From contig AP031357.1 in the NCBI GenBank assembly GCA_037833965.1, positions 2,996,001 to 3,060,000 on the forward strand: a DNA stretch of 64,000 nucleotides. Direction: 5' to 3'. Position 1 is the first letter of the stretch. Every line of letters begins with the position of its first letter. This document shows positions 1-12,663 of this stretch, piece by piece. The stretch comes from Marchantia polymorpha subsp. ruderalis (lineage: Eukaryota > Streptophyta > Marchantiopsida > Marchantiales > Marchantiaceae). The notes beneath the pieces are model-generated. The model made no database searches and was not told the DNA's origin. It was given only the letters and a program-made list of their open reading frames with translations. The position numbers were made by a program, and so were the translations under genes.

Positions 1-2019
1 GATGCTTGAACACTCTGCGGCTTCAAGCCTATCAGCCACCAATCAGCACGTCACCGTCACCGTCACCTCTATTCACAGCTCACATGAATCTCGCTGTCCG
101 AATCTACAAACTTCGTTCATCGGCCAACCCTTATCCAGATCGAAGGAATGCAACCTCCCCCGTCACAAGATCTTCCGCACGCACGATCGGACGAATATCC
201 GCCGTTCCATTCGAAGGAACCAAAAGAAACGAGAAAAGAGGCAGAAATCCTCGTGCCGAGGTTGTCCCAGAGAGATCCGGCAGCCGGCCTGCGGGCTTTT
301 TTCGATTTCCGGTACTGTCGTAAAGTGCGCCGAGGATCGTACGGCAATCACCGGTCGATATTCGCGTTCACAGAACCTGAAATTGTGCGGACCCTGCAAC
401 AAATTGTCCGGAAACGTAAACCTTTTGATGCCATAGCTTTATCGGTAAGTGTACCGAACCAACCACCTACTTCTCGGTCACATGAACATATAGCGACCGG
501 GTGACCGGGTCAGAGCAGCTGTCCAAACTTATCTAGCCAGGCACCACTAGTTATTTTCTCTAGGACTTTCCTCTTTTTAAATTGTTCGAGTGCTCAAATA
601 CTTCTCGCGTGGAGATATTTTATGCCCTTTGATATTACGCGAGTTATATTTTCGAAATCCAAGAATCTAGAAATTTGAGTTCTTTTGGGGACGGCCAACT
701 TTCTCGTGCGAGAGTTCAATAAATGGCCCGTAAGGTAGAGCAAAAACCTGCGACGAGCCAGAAGAAAATAGTCTCCAGAACGTTTTAATAAATTGGGCAA
801 TTCCGCTTTCCTTTATGCGGAAATGCTCTCTGCTCCGGACAGTAAAAAGATTCGATTCCGGAAGCGACTGTCTACGTACAAGCACACGTACTCTATGCGT
901 ACAGGCCCACTGGCTTTACCATAGGCCTGGCGTAGCCCATAGCTCTGCGGCCGTCCGGTGCCAGAGTCCGTCGGACGGAACACCTGTACAGCAAGCTTAC
1001 TTGGCAGGAACAATTCGGTGGAGGTGGAGATTCATGAAGCTCACGTGTCACAGACACAACAGCGACCGGGCATAATATTCAATGCCCACGAAAGCAAAGG
1101 CCGAAAATCAGAAGCGATTGTGTGCCCAGTCCTTTGTACAACGCTGGCGTACCGAAAGCGTGGAGACAAGACAATAATCGCGATAGAAGTCAAATGAGGC
1201 GAGGTCCGTCGCGCTCGCACCCTGCGGTCCCTCGCCTAACCCTGCGTATCGGCGGGGTGAGTCGAATAACCTGCACTTATTACCCAATCATGTCCTCGCA
1301 TTCCTCTGTCCCGCTTCCATTGTCGATCGCATGTTCTCGACTCCTCTCCACAAGACGACAGACGCGCGGGGCCGGCTCACGATCCTCGGTCGTGGGGCCG
1401 GCGGTCTTCACATTGCGCCCGCTCTGCTCCCAGGTCGCCCCCGCGGAGGCCGCCCTGCGGTCCTTAGATTTGCTGCTCTCCCTGGGGATGGGGATGGCTC
1501 CAGGTCGCGACGGTGACCACACCCTCGGATTCTCTCTCGCCGGGCCTCCGAATGGGGAGACGGGGACTCGGAGCTCGGTCAGGACCGAGTCAGAGGCCGC
1601 GACTCGGGCCCAAGGTCGGGATCGAGATCGGAGGAGCCGGACTTGCAGCGGCGACAGCGGCAGAGACAGAAAGCGGAGATGCGGCAAAGTAGGAGGGAGG
1701 AGCGGGGGCGGGGCCCACCGTCGATACGGTCAGGAATCAGGAGCGGAGGGAGGAGGTTTCTGTTCGGGAGGATTTGTTTTATGGCGTCGGGAGGAGGAGG
1801 GCGAGCAGTAGCGAACACGTCTCCGTCTCCGTCCGCGTCCGTTGCTGGCTGGGCGTTCGTGAGGTTTGGCGATGCGGAGCGGTCGCAGACCGACGGACCC
1901 GACGCTGGCCTGCTTGGGCTCGTAGCGCCGCGCATGGCACCGGTCATCTCTTGCTTACATGATATGCCCGGCCCTCGAGCATCGATCTAGCCATCTCTCC
2001 GGCGCCTTCGCCTTCACCT
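1..2019. other. GC-rich upstream stretch, no gene recognised
   Basis: No reading frame here resembles a known protein family, and the open frames on both strands overlap each other as expected for GC-rich noncoding DNA. About 1200-1950 is notably rich in CGG, GAG and TCG triplets. The 3' part may be promoter of the GDSL-family gene that starts at 2393. Position 1 cuts into unknown sequence. Confidence 0.5.
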
Positions 2020-2392
2020 TCACCTTCGTCGTCGTCGTCGTCGTCGTCGTCTTCTTCTTCTTCTTCATGTCTGTGCCCTCTCTCTGAAGCTCGCTTTCGT
2101 CTCCGGACGAGGTCGAGGAGCAGGAGCAGGAGGACGCTACTCCTCTCTTCGTCAGCCAGCTGACATTGCAAGAGAGAGAGAGAGAAGAAGAAGAAGAAAA
2201 AGTTACGAGATCATCCACAATATTTTTATATATCAATCTATTTGATAGCGAGACTGATCGATCGATCGATTGATTGTTTGATTGTTTGATCGATCGGGCG
2301 GGAGGGAGAGAGGTGTGGAGAGCGAGAGGAGGAGGAGGAGGAGGAGAGATCGGAGTCATTGTGTTTCGACTTGGAGCTGAGAGACGGCAGAC
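2020..2392 (+). promoter_or_regulatory. Simple-repeat-rich leader of the GDSL-family gene
   Basis: The 370 bases before the start codon hold a run of CGT triplets (about 2027-2050) passing into CTT triplets (to about 2066), a GA run followed by GAA triplets (about 2170-2200), a GATC/GATT stretch (about 2257-2297) and GGA triplets (about 2328-2347). Purine/pyrimidine microsatellites like these are common in plant core promoters and 5' UTRs. No transcription start was located, so the split between promoter and UTR is unknown. Confidence 0.45.
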
Positions 2393-5300
2393 ATGACGAG
2401 GCTGCGGCGATCGGCGCTGCTGAGCTTGGTGCTGTTAGGTCTGGTGGCGGAGCGACTGGTGGAGGTGGAGGCGACGGGATGCTTTCCAGCGATCTTCAGC
2501 TTCGGTGATGGGCAGTTCGATACGGGAGGTCTGTCGGCCACGTTCCCCACCATCCTCCATTACGACCACCCTCCGTATGGACAAACGTATTTTCAAAAAC
2601 CAACCGGTCGACACAGCGATGGTCGTCTCATGATCGATTTCCTCGGTGAGTTCTTTCATCACAATCCGACCCGGGAACTCCATAGGTGCCTGGGACGTCG
2701 AGCACTAGAAATTCGTCAATTTCCGCCCGAGCTTTCTGACATGCGTAGACTCAGATTTCCGATTCGCTCTTCTTTCTTGCGTCTCAAATATCAGAAACTA
2801 GTCGGGACAATTGGCCTCGAGTGAGAATCCTCGAGTCACATATGGTCCCCCACAGCTCGAACTAGCATGGTGGACATCATGGCATGGCTCTGACCGCTCC
2901 TGTGTGCGATACTCGTCTCGCCAGCCGTTGTAGTGTGGTGTAAGAGATCGACTTGGTCGACAACATTACTTTACTGTAATTTTGTGGATTCTACCCATTG
3001 ATCTTTCTGTTAGATACGGATCTAGCTCTCTCTATTCATCTACTAATCCCGTTGGGAATGAATCCGCAAAATGTCATCGAGCGACAATTTTGGCAACTCA
3101 GTAAGTAAAAGGCGTGGCAAGTTGGTGTAATTGTATCCGACCTCACTGCATTCCGAGGAAAGAAAAGACACATTGATCATTTCTCTATCAGGCCGGAGCT
3201 AAATGCACTCAAATTGGTCAACTTTCCTCGTGGTTGGTGTCCGGTTATGCGCTGAGTGTAGAGGAGCGCACGGTGTAGCGTAATTCGGTGTCTGATCCGA
3301 AGTGCCGAACACGCCTCCGAGGGCACGGGCAAGGAATGTTGACCTGTGATTGCTCGTTAATTCTGGAGCGGGATTTCAGGATCTCCTGGTCATGACATTG
3401 AAGTTCTGATTGCTTGTGTTGGTTGGTCGGTTGGCTGCATGGCATCGACAGCGGAGGCGCTCGGTTTGGATTACACGCCAGCTGCTTTGCAGACAGTACT
3501 TTCGGATTACACGAGCGGAGGGACCTGGGCTTCGTCCTATTCCACAATTGCATCGGTTTCCAGCGGGAACACGGCAGGACCTGGTCTGTTCCTGTCGCCG
3601 TTCGGACTCAATGTCCAGTTGATGCAGTTCAACGAGTACCAGCAAACCGTGAACTCGGTGGTTGCCACACAAGCTCGTCTCAAAGCCAAGGCCGCTGCTG
3701 GCTTCACGGACGACAGCCCCTCAGAGAACAAGAAAAAGCAGACGAAGTCCAAGAAGACCAGACACATCCTACAAGAATTGGACGCGGAAGCCGACATGGA
3801 ATCCCAGACCATGCACCCCACTGCCGTCAATGCCACCCTTCTGGAGCTCGAGGGTTCGTCACCATCCTCTACCTCTCCTTTCCTCTGTTTTTGACCTTGC
3901 CATGGCAATCATAAAAGCTAGGGAAATTTGATGTACCTCTGTGCTCGATGCGGCCTCGTCCTGACACAGATGCATGCTTTTATGCTGGTGACAACCATCA
4001 GATCTTGTGATGTCTTGCTTGACGTTTGTTGAGGTTAAGTCTGTGAACAAATCTTAGTGCTCTGAAATGGAGCTCACCAGCGCAAGGCCACTCAGCTAAT
4101 TGCCAATTGTGAAGTGCCTCTGGCAATTGCAAAAGCTGCTTGGTAGTGGTCGGTTCTCCAGAGAGGCAAAGACCTTACAACACTGATCGTTTTTTTAAAT
4201 GTAATTGAAAATGTGCAGCGCCCACTATGAGATTGCCGAGATCTGGCTCCTGGGGCAAGGCTCTGTACTTGATTGCTACAGGCGGTCACGATATTACCAA
4301 TCAGTACAATAACGGCAAGAACATCGACACTGTGGTTGCCGGATTCCCCAGATTGATCAGTCTCATCGCCGATGCCGTGAGGGTATGTATATATGCTGGC
4401 GGTCAGGCAGGCAGGCAGGAGTGAATTGCCTCTGATGTATTCTTTACTAGGTCCTGTACTGATATACGATGAAGTTGTCGATGGTTCCGACTGAGGGGCG
4501 TGGAAGCTCAGGCAGACATGATTGCTGGACTAGAAATCGGCACCTCCGATTGAATCTGAGGAGAAGAACTGACGAGACTGGTGATCGTTGTGTTGATGGT
4601 TGGCCTGTTGAGCAGCAAATCTACAGGGCCGGGGGTAGAAATCTTATCGTCTTCGATATCGAGCCACAAGGATGCCAGCCATGGCTCTTGACCAGAATCC
4701 CACACACTGCTGACGATCTGGACTGGAAGGGTTGTCTGATCCAATACAACGCCGTCGTCCAGAACTTCAACAAGATGCTCAAGTCAGAAGTAGCTGTCTG
4801 GAGAGAAGGCTACACCGACTTGAACGTCTTCTACTTTTCGCAGTACGACGTCAAAATCGGCCTCCTCACCAACGACACTGCTGGTCAGTCCCCGATGTTC
4901 CACCATATGAGGCCCCCCAATGCCTTGAAATTTCCATTTGGCTGAAATTTCAGTACCCTTTCTTCTTCACACGAGATTTACAACCCCCCATCAAATCCGG
5001 GAGTTTAGAATTCAGCTTTGACAGGCATTTTATCCCCTTGTGGTGTTCCCAGGCTGAGACTCTGACACAAGTTCCCGGCCAAAGTGGCCGAGAGTTATCG
5101 GTAGATCAAAGACTCGGTGCTCAACTCAAGTCAGGTCCTGATGTCATTATCTGTGGTGGGATTGGGTGGACTTGGCAGGTTTCAATTCGACCAACACGGC
5201 ATGCTGCGGGGTGGCGGGATCAACTTACAATGTGAATTTGATGGTGCCATGCGGGCCACCGGTGATGGACCCGGTGACGAACATTACCACCGTTGCCACG

Positions 5301-5456
5301 GTGTGTAACAATCCGGACGAGTATCTGTACTGGGACGGTATGTACACAACCGAGGCGGGCAACAGGTACGTTATGCAGCAGATGCTGACGGGCAACTTCT
5401 TCGACGTCCCGTTTCCTGAACTTACAGAGAATTGCCAGCTGAATCCGCTGACATGA
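2393..5456 (+). CDS. GDSL esterase/lipase family protein, probable pseudoenzyme
   Basis: Five exons joined by GT-AG introns: 2393-2645, 3452-3853, 4219-4382, 4616-4883 and 5179-5456. They give 454 residues, a little longer than the usual 350-400. A hydrophobic N-terminus (about residues 7-27) looks like a signal peptide, so the product is probably secreted or enters the secretory route. The plant GDSL-lipase blocks appear in order: FGDG at 37-40 followed by DTGG, then PYGQTYF and PTGR-SDGR (about 61-78), the GGHDIT block at 240-245, EPQGCQPW in exon 4, ACCG at 370-373 and WDGMYTTEA at 414-422. The family's catalytic Ser (GDS) is Gly40, the oxyanion-hole Asn (GxND) is His242 and the catalytic His (DxxH) is Tyr418. 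Asp415 remains. Exon 2 also carries a Lys-rich insertion not typical of the family. The open frame and consistent splice sites argue for a maintained gene rather than a decayed one. Normal hydrolase activity is unlikely; the role is unknown. Confidence 0.85.
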
Positions 5457-8400
5457 GCAGCGGTGGCGGGACGAAAAGCAACCAGCCAGCCAGCCAATTC
5501 TGTTGAAATGCTATCGGATATCGACGATTCACAATTCATTTAGCTAGCTAGAAGATGAAGAAGAGGACGGAGATTCGGAAGCTTCGTGGACTCTATATGC
5601 CATGTATGGATTTCCAGTGCTGCTACCGCCGCCGCTGCCGCTGCTGCTTCGATGGATATCTCCGTGCGTGCGTGCGTGAGTGCCGTCGTACTGGAGTCTA
5701 GCTATGAGTGCGAGCAAGCAAAACCAGTATTTCGAGATTCGTCTCGACAGCTACAGCCCTGCACGCACGGACGGGACGGGGAGGGAGAGAGAGAGAAAGA
5801 GAGAGAGAGAGGAGAAGTATGCAATTGGCACAGTTCATATGCAGTCGGTCAGGTCGGACGATGTTAGCGTATCGATCCTGCATTCACTCGATAGGGTTGA
5901 TCGACCAATCACACTTTTATCGGTGAAAGTTCCAGTCATTGTTACGTATAGAATACAAAACAACAACAACAACAACAATAGGATACAGTAGAGGATTCGA
6001 ATGGGCTCCCTCTTATCTCGGACCAGTGGCATTATCGACCGAGTGCCGGAGTTCCCTGAGAAATTCATCGTTGGGGAGATTGTAGGCGAGGGAAAATTTA
6101 GATTTCTGACAGAATTCCACAGTCCGAATAGCACTTAGTCGAGCGCACGAGGTCGAATCCATCGGTTTTGACTTTGTTTGATCTGATCTGATCTGTAATT
6201 AGGCCTCTTTATTCTTTACAGGATTAATAAAATCACTGCCCATCCATACTGTGGATCAGTCGATCAATCGGAACTTATTTCTTCGTCCGAACATTTCTTC
6301 GTCGGAACTTATTTCTTCGTTCATCGCTTTTCTGCTGGACTCTATGACCTCCCTCTCCTCATCCGTGACTCAGATGATCAGAGAGTTCTCTGGGTCCATC
6401 TGCAATGTGGCAGAAAGCTTACACAATCGATGCTTGTCAGTTTTCGCGGATTCTGGTGACTTCATGAAGACTCTTAATGTGTGGTGCAGTTTAAAGTTGA
6501 GGATGCCATCCATTTCACACTGCGTTTTGCCGTTTCCTTCCACCATCTACTGTCCCCTCTTGCATCCCACCACCATTATTTTCAATGGTACACAATTCCA
6601 CAACGAGAAGACATATCCCACATCGTATGCCACATTTTGCAACGTGTCCAAGTGCAGGCATGGTATCTCTTGAAGATTCCTGATCATCTACCAAGATTTA
6701 TTACATGAACACGAGGGTTATGGGTTGTTAGTGAGTCCTTTGCGTAACTAAGTACGTAGGTTACCTCTTTGCAAGGATCTTGTGGTTTTTTTTTGTTTGG
6801 TTTAAGCTTTTCTATTATTGCTTGCGATTTCAGTCACTTGATTTATCATCATGGGTGATAGACTCTGCTAGCTAGCATGAAGGGTGTCGTTGCTAACAGC
6901 ATTATGTTGCGTTCACTCCCCCAACAAGCATGGTACCTTGCGAAAGTCAAATTCATAATTCGTCACCGGCATCAATCAGCCTCACCATGTCTGGCTATGC
7001 TATAGATGGAGTCCGAAGGAAATTCCCTGGCCCAGTAAATAAAAAAGAGAATTGAATACCCCGTCAAGTAAAAATGGGCTAGATCTCAATGGAGGATTTT
7101 GTATGTTAATTATATAATGCACAGTACTAATATTTAGATCAAACAGTATACTTGATGTTCATTTTATATCTATGGAATAGTAAATACTTGTCAATATAGC
7201 AACTCTATACGTAAAATAGTGACTAAGTTTTGTAAGTATTATCTACTAATATTTTTTATATAGCAATGAAGCAGAGATATCTCTTTCGTCTATAAAAAAA
7301 AATATTATTATATGGAAATATAACAGTTGCTTTTTTCGTATATGTCAATATAACCCCACTCGCCACTGTTTTAGAAACTCTGTCGCATCTATGCAATATA
7401 TCACTGCGAACAGACGATATACAACTCATAGCGTAACCACGTAACAAGAGGACCAAGTTCGTGGGCAGCTGGTTGGGCGTGGTCGGCAGTCCAAGCCCTC
7501 GTGCGGCTTCGCTCCCTTTGGTGATGATGCTGCTGTATTCAATGCCGAGAAAAGGGCCTCGAGTACACTCTGACAAGCGAGCAGAGCAGGAACGTGCAGG
7601 CCGGCCTCAGGACGCGATGGCGATCGCATTCCGCAAGTGGCTTGCTGATAAGATCGAGCAACGACGTCACAAGTGGTCGCTCGGTCCATCAAAAGCCTTC
7701 CTTTTCTCCGTCCATGGTGGAGTTCCTGACCTGCCTTACCTCCATGTCTCATGGAGGGATTTTTAATTTTTCATGGATGACGCTTTTCTCGCATGCCGCG
7801 ACTCCATGACGTCCCTGCTCCGCCTGCTCTCTTCTGCTGACAGCCGGCGGTGTCGTCCTCTGTGCCCTTATGCAAACGGCAACCACAATCTGAACTTGCT
7901 CTTGGAACGTCAAGCTTCCCTCGTGCAATGTAGTCGCTGCTTTCCTCGCTCGCTCGCAAGGAAGGGGATGAATACTCGTCTAAAATCAGAATGGTCTCAT
8001 CGTTCGTAGAAAATTGGCGAAATCCTTCTCTCTGACGTTGTTTATCAAATTGGCACATGCTTTGGCCGTCCTTGAGTTTTGAAACAATGAACGATTTTTT
8101 CCCAGAAGTGGATGATATAAGGACGAAGTTGGGTGCTCGATGCTACGGCATGGACAGAAGAGTTTCAGGTCACGCCTGTAAAGCTGTCCATGCCTGCAGT
8201 CGTTCGAGCCATTTCAGGGCCTTCGGCTCGCCCTAAAGAATCGGAAGTGGATCAGCCTTAGTCACATCCCTAACCCTTATTTTGACGTGTTACACTCTTG
8301 TCCTCGACGATCGAGAGGCCTGTCCCTCGACCCATGCATGAGTCAGTCGGTCACACCACTTATCCACGAGCCGATCGATGTGTTGTTTATGGCCACAAAG

Positions 8401-8727
8401 TCGAAGAAGTAATCATCCGAGAGCAGCGAGGTGCTTGCAAATGAACACCCACCATTCCATCAATTTCCACTAGTCTCCCATGAGCTTGTAGAGAGACTGC
8501 TCGCAGTGGTGCTGCGGTTGCCGACGTAGGTGGCGGATTTGTCAACACTCTACGTGAACCTGTGGTGAAGTGTTGTCGGCTGGATGTGGTGGACGATGGG
8601 TCGACGATAGCCCACTGCAATTCTCCTCGACCCGATGGCAGGGAGTAATGGGACCTGCACGCCGGGAATTTGTCTCTGTGACCAGTTTACCAGCTGAAGG
8701 AGAGTCAGGTAATCCCCGGAGTTTCTC
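5457..8727. other. Intergenic region between the GDSL and SpoU genes
   Basis: The first part is presumably 3' UTR of the GDSL-family gene. A GA-rich tract lies at about 5780-5815, an ACA repeat at about 5959-5980 and an AATAAA at about 6226, too far from the stop codon to assign. The segment 6285-6330 repeats a CGGAACTTATTTCTTCG-like unit. About 7080-7320 is AT-rich. The open frames between 7426 and 8620 overlap on both strands and match no family I recognise. The promoter of the SpoU gene should lie near the right end. Confidence 0.45.
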
Positions 8728-9882
8728 ATGGCTCTGACCTCCAATGTAACCATTTCGCGATCGATGCGGTCGGCCTCCACATTTCTGCTGCCCGGTTTCT
8801 TTCCGCGGGAGGCAATGGCTCTGAGGTGGCCAGTCTCCCGGAGCAGCATCCGTGCTGCTTCAATTTTTGACAGCATGAGGCTCTACAGAGCTGGGAAAAC
8901 TGGGAGGGCACTGGAGATGGGAGGCAACATTGGCCTCGTCTGCAGGGCAGAAGAGAAGAGGCGAGTGGAGAATTTTGTCCCAGCCATCAAAACGGCCCCG
9001 GTGAAGACCAGAGTCCTGGAATTCGGTCTCAAAGCAAGAACTCTTGGGACAAATGGCGACCTCACGAGTAGTCGAGAGGGCGAAATCGAGAGCGAGAAAC
9101 GGAAGACATGGTTTCCTCACAGTGGAGCGTTCAAGATCAACGAGGAAGGGACCACATTGAGCACGGAAGAAGTGTTAGAGATGCTGGGCGAGTACATGAT
9201 GGACGACAGGAAGCAGAGGATCGAAAAGGTCGTGGCCAATCGGACCTACTCCGTGTCAGTTGTAGTTGAAGGATTGAGCGATGTGGGGAATGTGTCTGCC
9301 GTCTGCCGAACAGCAGATGCCTTAGGGTTCCAATCAGTTCATGTCATCGCCAACAGACGAAACATGAGATATCGAGAAAACCCTAGAACGAGCATGGGAG
9401 CCGAGAAATGGCTCGATGTCGAAAAATGGGACAGCACGGCTCCGTGTCTCGAGGCTCTCAAGGCTCGTGGATACCGAATTGCAGTCACGCATATCGCAGA
9501 TGATACCGTCTCCATCCACGACATGGATTGGACGATCCCCACGGCGGTCGTCCTGGGCAATGAAATTAGAGGGATCACAGAAGAAGCTATAGCTCTTTCA
9601 GACGTGCGTTGCTGCATACCTATGGCCGGGATGGTCGAGTCCTTCAATGTCTCGGTAGCAGCCGCCATAGTTATGCACCAAGCTGCTACTGATAGGCTCA
9701 GACGACTCGGTCTCCACGGAGATTTGTCAGAAGAAGAGAAAAGAATTCTAGCTGCTGATTTCTTCATGCGACATAGAGATAGTTCTCAAAGTATTCTGGA
9801 GACCCTAGTGGCCAGGAGAAAGAAGAGATCTCGTAACAGATTGAAACCCGAGACTATCTCGGAAGCAGAATTGGAGTCGTAA
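8728..9882 (+). CDS. SpoU/TrmH-family RNA (guanosine-2'-O)-methyltransferase, intronless
   Basis: A single open frame of 384 residues. The SPOUT domain fills about 165-325 and shows all three family motifs. Motif 1 is GNVSAVCRTADALG (187-200), with Asn188 and the catalytic-type Arg194. Motif 2 is VLGNEIRG (275-282), with Glu279. Motif 3 is IPMAGMVESFNVS (297-309), the S-adenosylmethionine knot. In TrmH relatives this fold moves a methyl group from S-adenosylmethionine to a ribose 2'-OH, classically G18 of tRNA. The C-terminal helix with LSEEEKRIL after motif 3, and a Lys/Arg tail (362-372), also fit TrmH. About 150 residues precede the domain, and the first 60 are rich in Ser, Arg and Ala with few acids, like a plastid or mitochondrial targeting peptide. 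Organelle location is inference. The substrate, tRNA or rRNA, cannot be fixed from sequence. Confidence 0.92.
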   Translation: MALTSNVTISRSMRSASTFLLPGFFPREAMALRWPVSRSSIRAASIFDSMRLYRAGKTGRALEMGGNIGLVCRAEEKRRVENFVPAIKTAPVKTRVLEFGLKARTLGTNGDLTSSREGEIESEKRKTWFPHSGAFKINEEGTTLSTEEVLEMLGEYMMDDRKQRIEKVVANRTYSVSVVVEGLSDVGNVSAVCRTADALGFQSVHVIANRRNMRYRENPRTSMGAEKWLDVEKWDSTAPCLEALKARGYRIAVTHIADDTVSIHDMDWTIPTAVVLGNEIRGITEEAIALSDVRCCIPMAGMVESFNVSVAAAIVMHQAATDRLRRLGLHGDLSEEEKRILAADFFMRHRDSSQSILETLVARRKKRSRNRLKPETISEAELES

Positions 9883-12663
9883 AATTTTCGCAATCGCCAG
9901 TACTTTTTTGACGATCATTCTTCTTCCGGGAATCGATGTTGAGCTGAGCAAAACACGGAACAAATTCCTCTCGATGCAATGCTTCCACTTTTTCTCCACT
10001 TGTTGTTTGCTAAGAACAATGTACGTCGACCCAATGCTCCTCACAAATGAAGAGATGCCGATGCGTGCTTCCAGACTCGCCGTGAAATTCCGCGAAGGGT
10101 GACCATTCCTCATGGGAATCGGTGAAGCTGTGACTCATGACTGCAAATCAAGATTCTTCGGACTGCCATCGCCGATTATCTTCCCACTGGATTGTCGACA
10201 TAGGGATCTGCGGAGAGGAAAAAGATCTAAACATTCGATTTCATTCACTTAGTTCGATAAAATGACCATGTCTCCTGACGCAAGGAATTGTCCCCCTTCA
10301 TTTTATATTCCGGAAAGTGTTGACTCCACCGCGTGAATGAGCGAATGGTTAGAATAACACGGGTTTCCGACGAATACACATCCGTGACAGAGGTGTACAG
10401 GCTACGACAAGGGAACATCTTATGCCAAAACAAGTAAGCTAATACCTGTAATAGATTTTCCTCATATTTATAAGCTAATCTCTCTAAGCTAATGGTCAGC
10501 TTGACATCCAGGTCAATCTACGCTAGACGCGTTCATTGTTTTTATTTTGATATGTCGAGCATGGATATTCCAAGTTATATTGTAGTCTGGAGTCACCCAT
10601 ACGAAAATCCATGGACCCAGCAATTCTTTTTATATATTTTATAGTTGAGAAAAGTAGTTATTGTAGAACAGAAAATATTTGGTGGAACCCAACAAGGAAT
10701 CCATCAAGCCTGTAGCAGATATACATTAAAATTTGATTTGAAATCTTGAAACATGATATTTGACGATTATAGTGTGAGAAGACTGTCACTATCACGCCAG
10801 TTACTCTCACAGGATTATTTCGACCATGAGATTGATTTATTTCCGTGAACAAAGGGTTATTGTTCGAATTATTCGAACAAGCACAAAGAACCACGAGGAG
10901 AAATACAATTATTTTTTTTCATCAATTGAATGTTATTAAATTTTTCTTTGATGAATAAATTATTTGATTTCTTGAACATTCATTCTAAGTGGATCTTATC
11001 ATCATTTCGATATTTGTTGATACATGTTTATCATGCATAGAAAAGAATCAGTTAAACCAGTTTTAATTACTATAACACTACATCTATATCCTAAGTATTC
11101 ACATATGACGATTTAGATACATGGTTTATATTATTGTTTTTATCCACTAAGGAGTACTCGTATATCTAACTACAATTTGAGTTCAATTTGTCTCCATGGA
11201 TAATTCACATTTGTTGCATGTGAACATTTATATCTCCTGCTAATAACCGGAGTCGATCATTAGATTAAGAAGAAGAATGTCATTACTGTAGGCATGAGGA
11301 TAAAAGTTCTTTTCGACACAACACATTATACAATTTCATTTATCATCAAACTTCATGAAAATCGAATAAAAGAAAATTTCCAAAATCTGCAACCATAGAA
11401 ATATGGAAAAGGCTCCACTCCCTTTTCATCTAGTTTAGTATAAGATTACCCTCCGACTTATTTTGCACAACCAACAAAATCATAAAAAATAACATGCATT
11501 GAGCGGAAAATTTCTTTTTCATTTCTTCAACATGATCCCAATACTTCTGACAGTACAAGCTATTCCTCGTACTATTCCTCAGGCATTTTCATCTTATTGA
11601 TGTCACTACCTAGTGATTTCAATAAAATCAAGTTGAAACATCATCGTGAACAGCGCATTTGATAATTCTACTCAGCGCTCACAAGTAATGATGTCCCTCT
11701 AATGGTTATCAAAGCTATTTGACTTCGATAACTGGAACTTTAGGCTGTGTACCATATTATGATGTTACTGGAGCATAGCACATGTTAAAGGATTGAATTC
11801 ATCGCTCCGAGTTCTTCCATCGTTTTGCTGCCTACACTTATTGCGAACTCGAATGCCATACAGTCTGCACTGTTACAAAGATCGGTACTGAAGCCCTAAG
11901 AATGTATCAGAATGTACAAGTCTCCAAGCACGGCCATTGTCCACAATTAACACAGTACTTATCAACAGATAGCGCGAACAATTGAAGTGATTGTCGAGCC
12001 GCACAAGGAACAGACTGTACTGCCTCCAAATTGTGAATAGGAAGAGTAATATGAACATGAACAAGGTTGCGTACTGGTCCGAGGATGAGCCAGCTTTTCG
12101 TTTCCAGATGGTGATGAAAACCACACCAAAAGAACACAAACTCTCCCGCTGCTCAGAACCTACGTGAGCGTAATAGTCTAAAAAGCAAGCAAACATTCAT
12201 GAACAAAAGATAAAGCACAAACCTGGTCCGTGACAAAATGAGATGGAGCCAGAAAATTCTCTTTATCCTCTTTAAGTCCAATGGGGACACTGACCGATCA
12301 GCCTCGCGGAGGGAACGGGCAAAAGCATATATGAGTGTGGGAGGCACATCGTCTCCCCTCGAGGGTGACAGTGCCGATAAGAATTGCAGAGATGCCGTGT
12401 ACCTTCTGCTGTACGGCGCATGTGACGTTTCGATTGAAGTGGAACCTGGCAGATTGATGATATGTCGATGATGATCGAAGAATTTCTTCCTAACTTTTGA
12501 TTCTAACAATAAATAAAGCTCCGAGGCCCGACACGCGGCCGGGGCCCCTGGGAGCAGATATTTCAATCGTCAGTCATGGCTTTTCCTTATCATACACAGA
12601 TACCAAAAATTATGCTTCCGACGATCTACGCATCGTCAGAAGAGTTACCTATTAGACGTCCAA
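9883..12663. other. Intergenic region, AT-rich centre
   Basis: This gap lies between the convergent SpoU (+) and DUF547 (-) genes, so both ends should be 3' UTR. From about 10430 to 11900 the sequence is strongly AT-rich with stops in all frames. The minus-strand open frames at 11873-12566 have no recognisable family. No transposon protein or RNA gene was recognised. Confidence 0.45.

Noticed and set aside
1122-1811. 229-residue open frame in the GC-rich left region
   Set aside because: Composition is Arg/Gly/Ser repeats from GAG, CGG and TCG triplets, frames are open on both strands, and there is no recognised motif.
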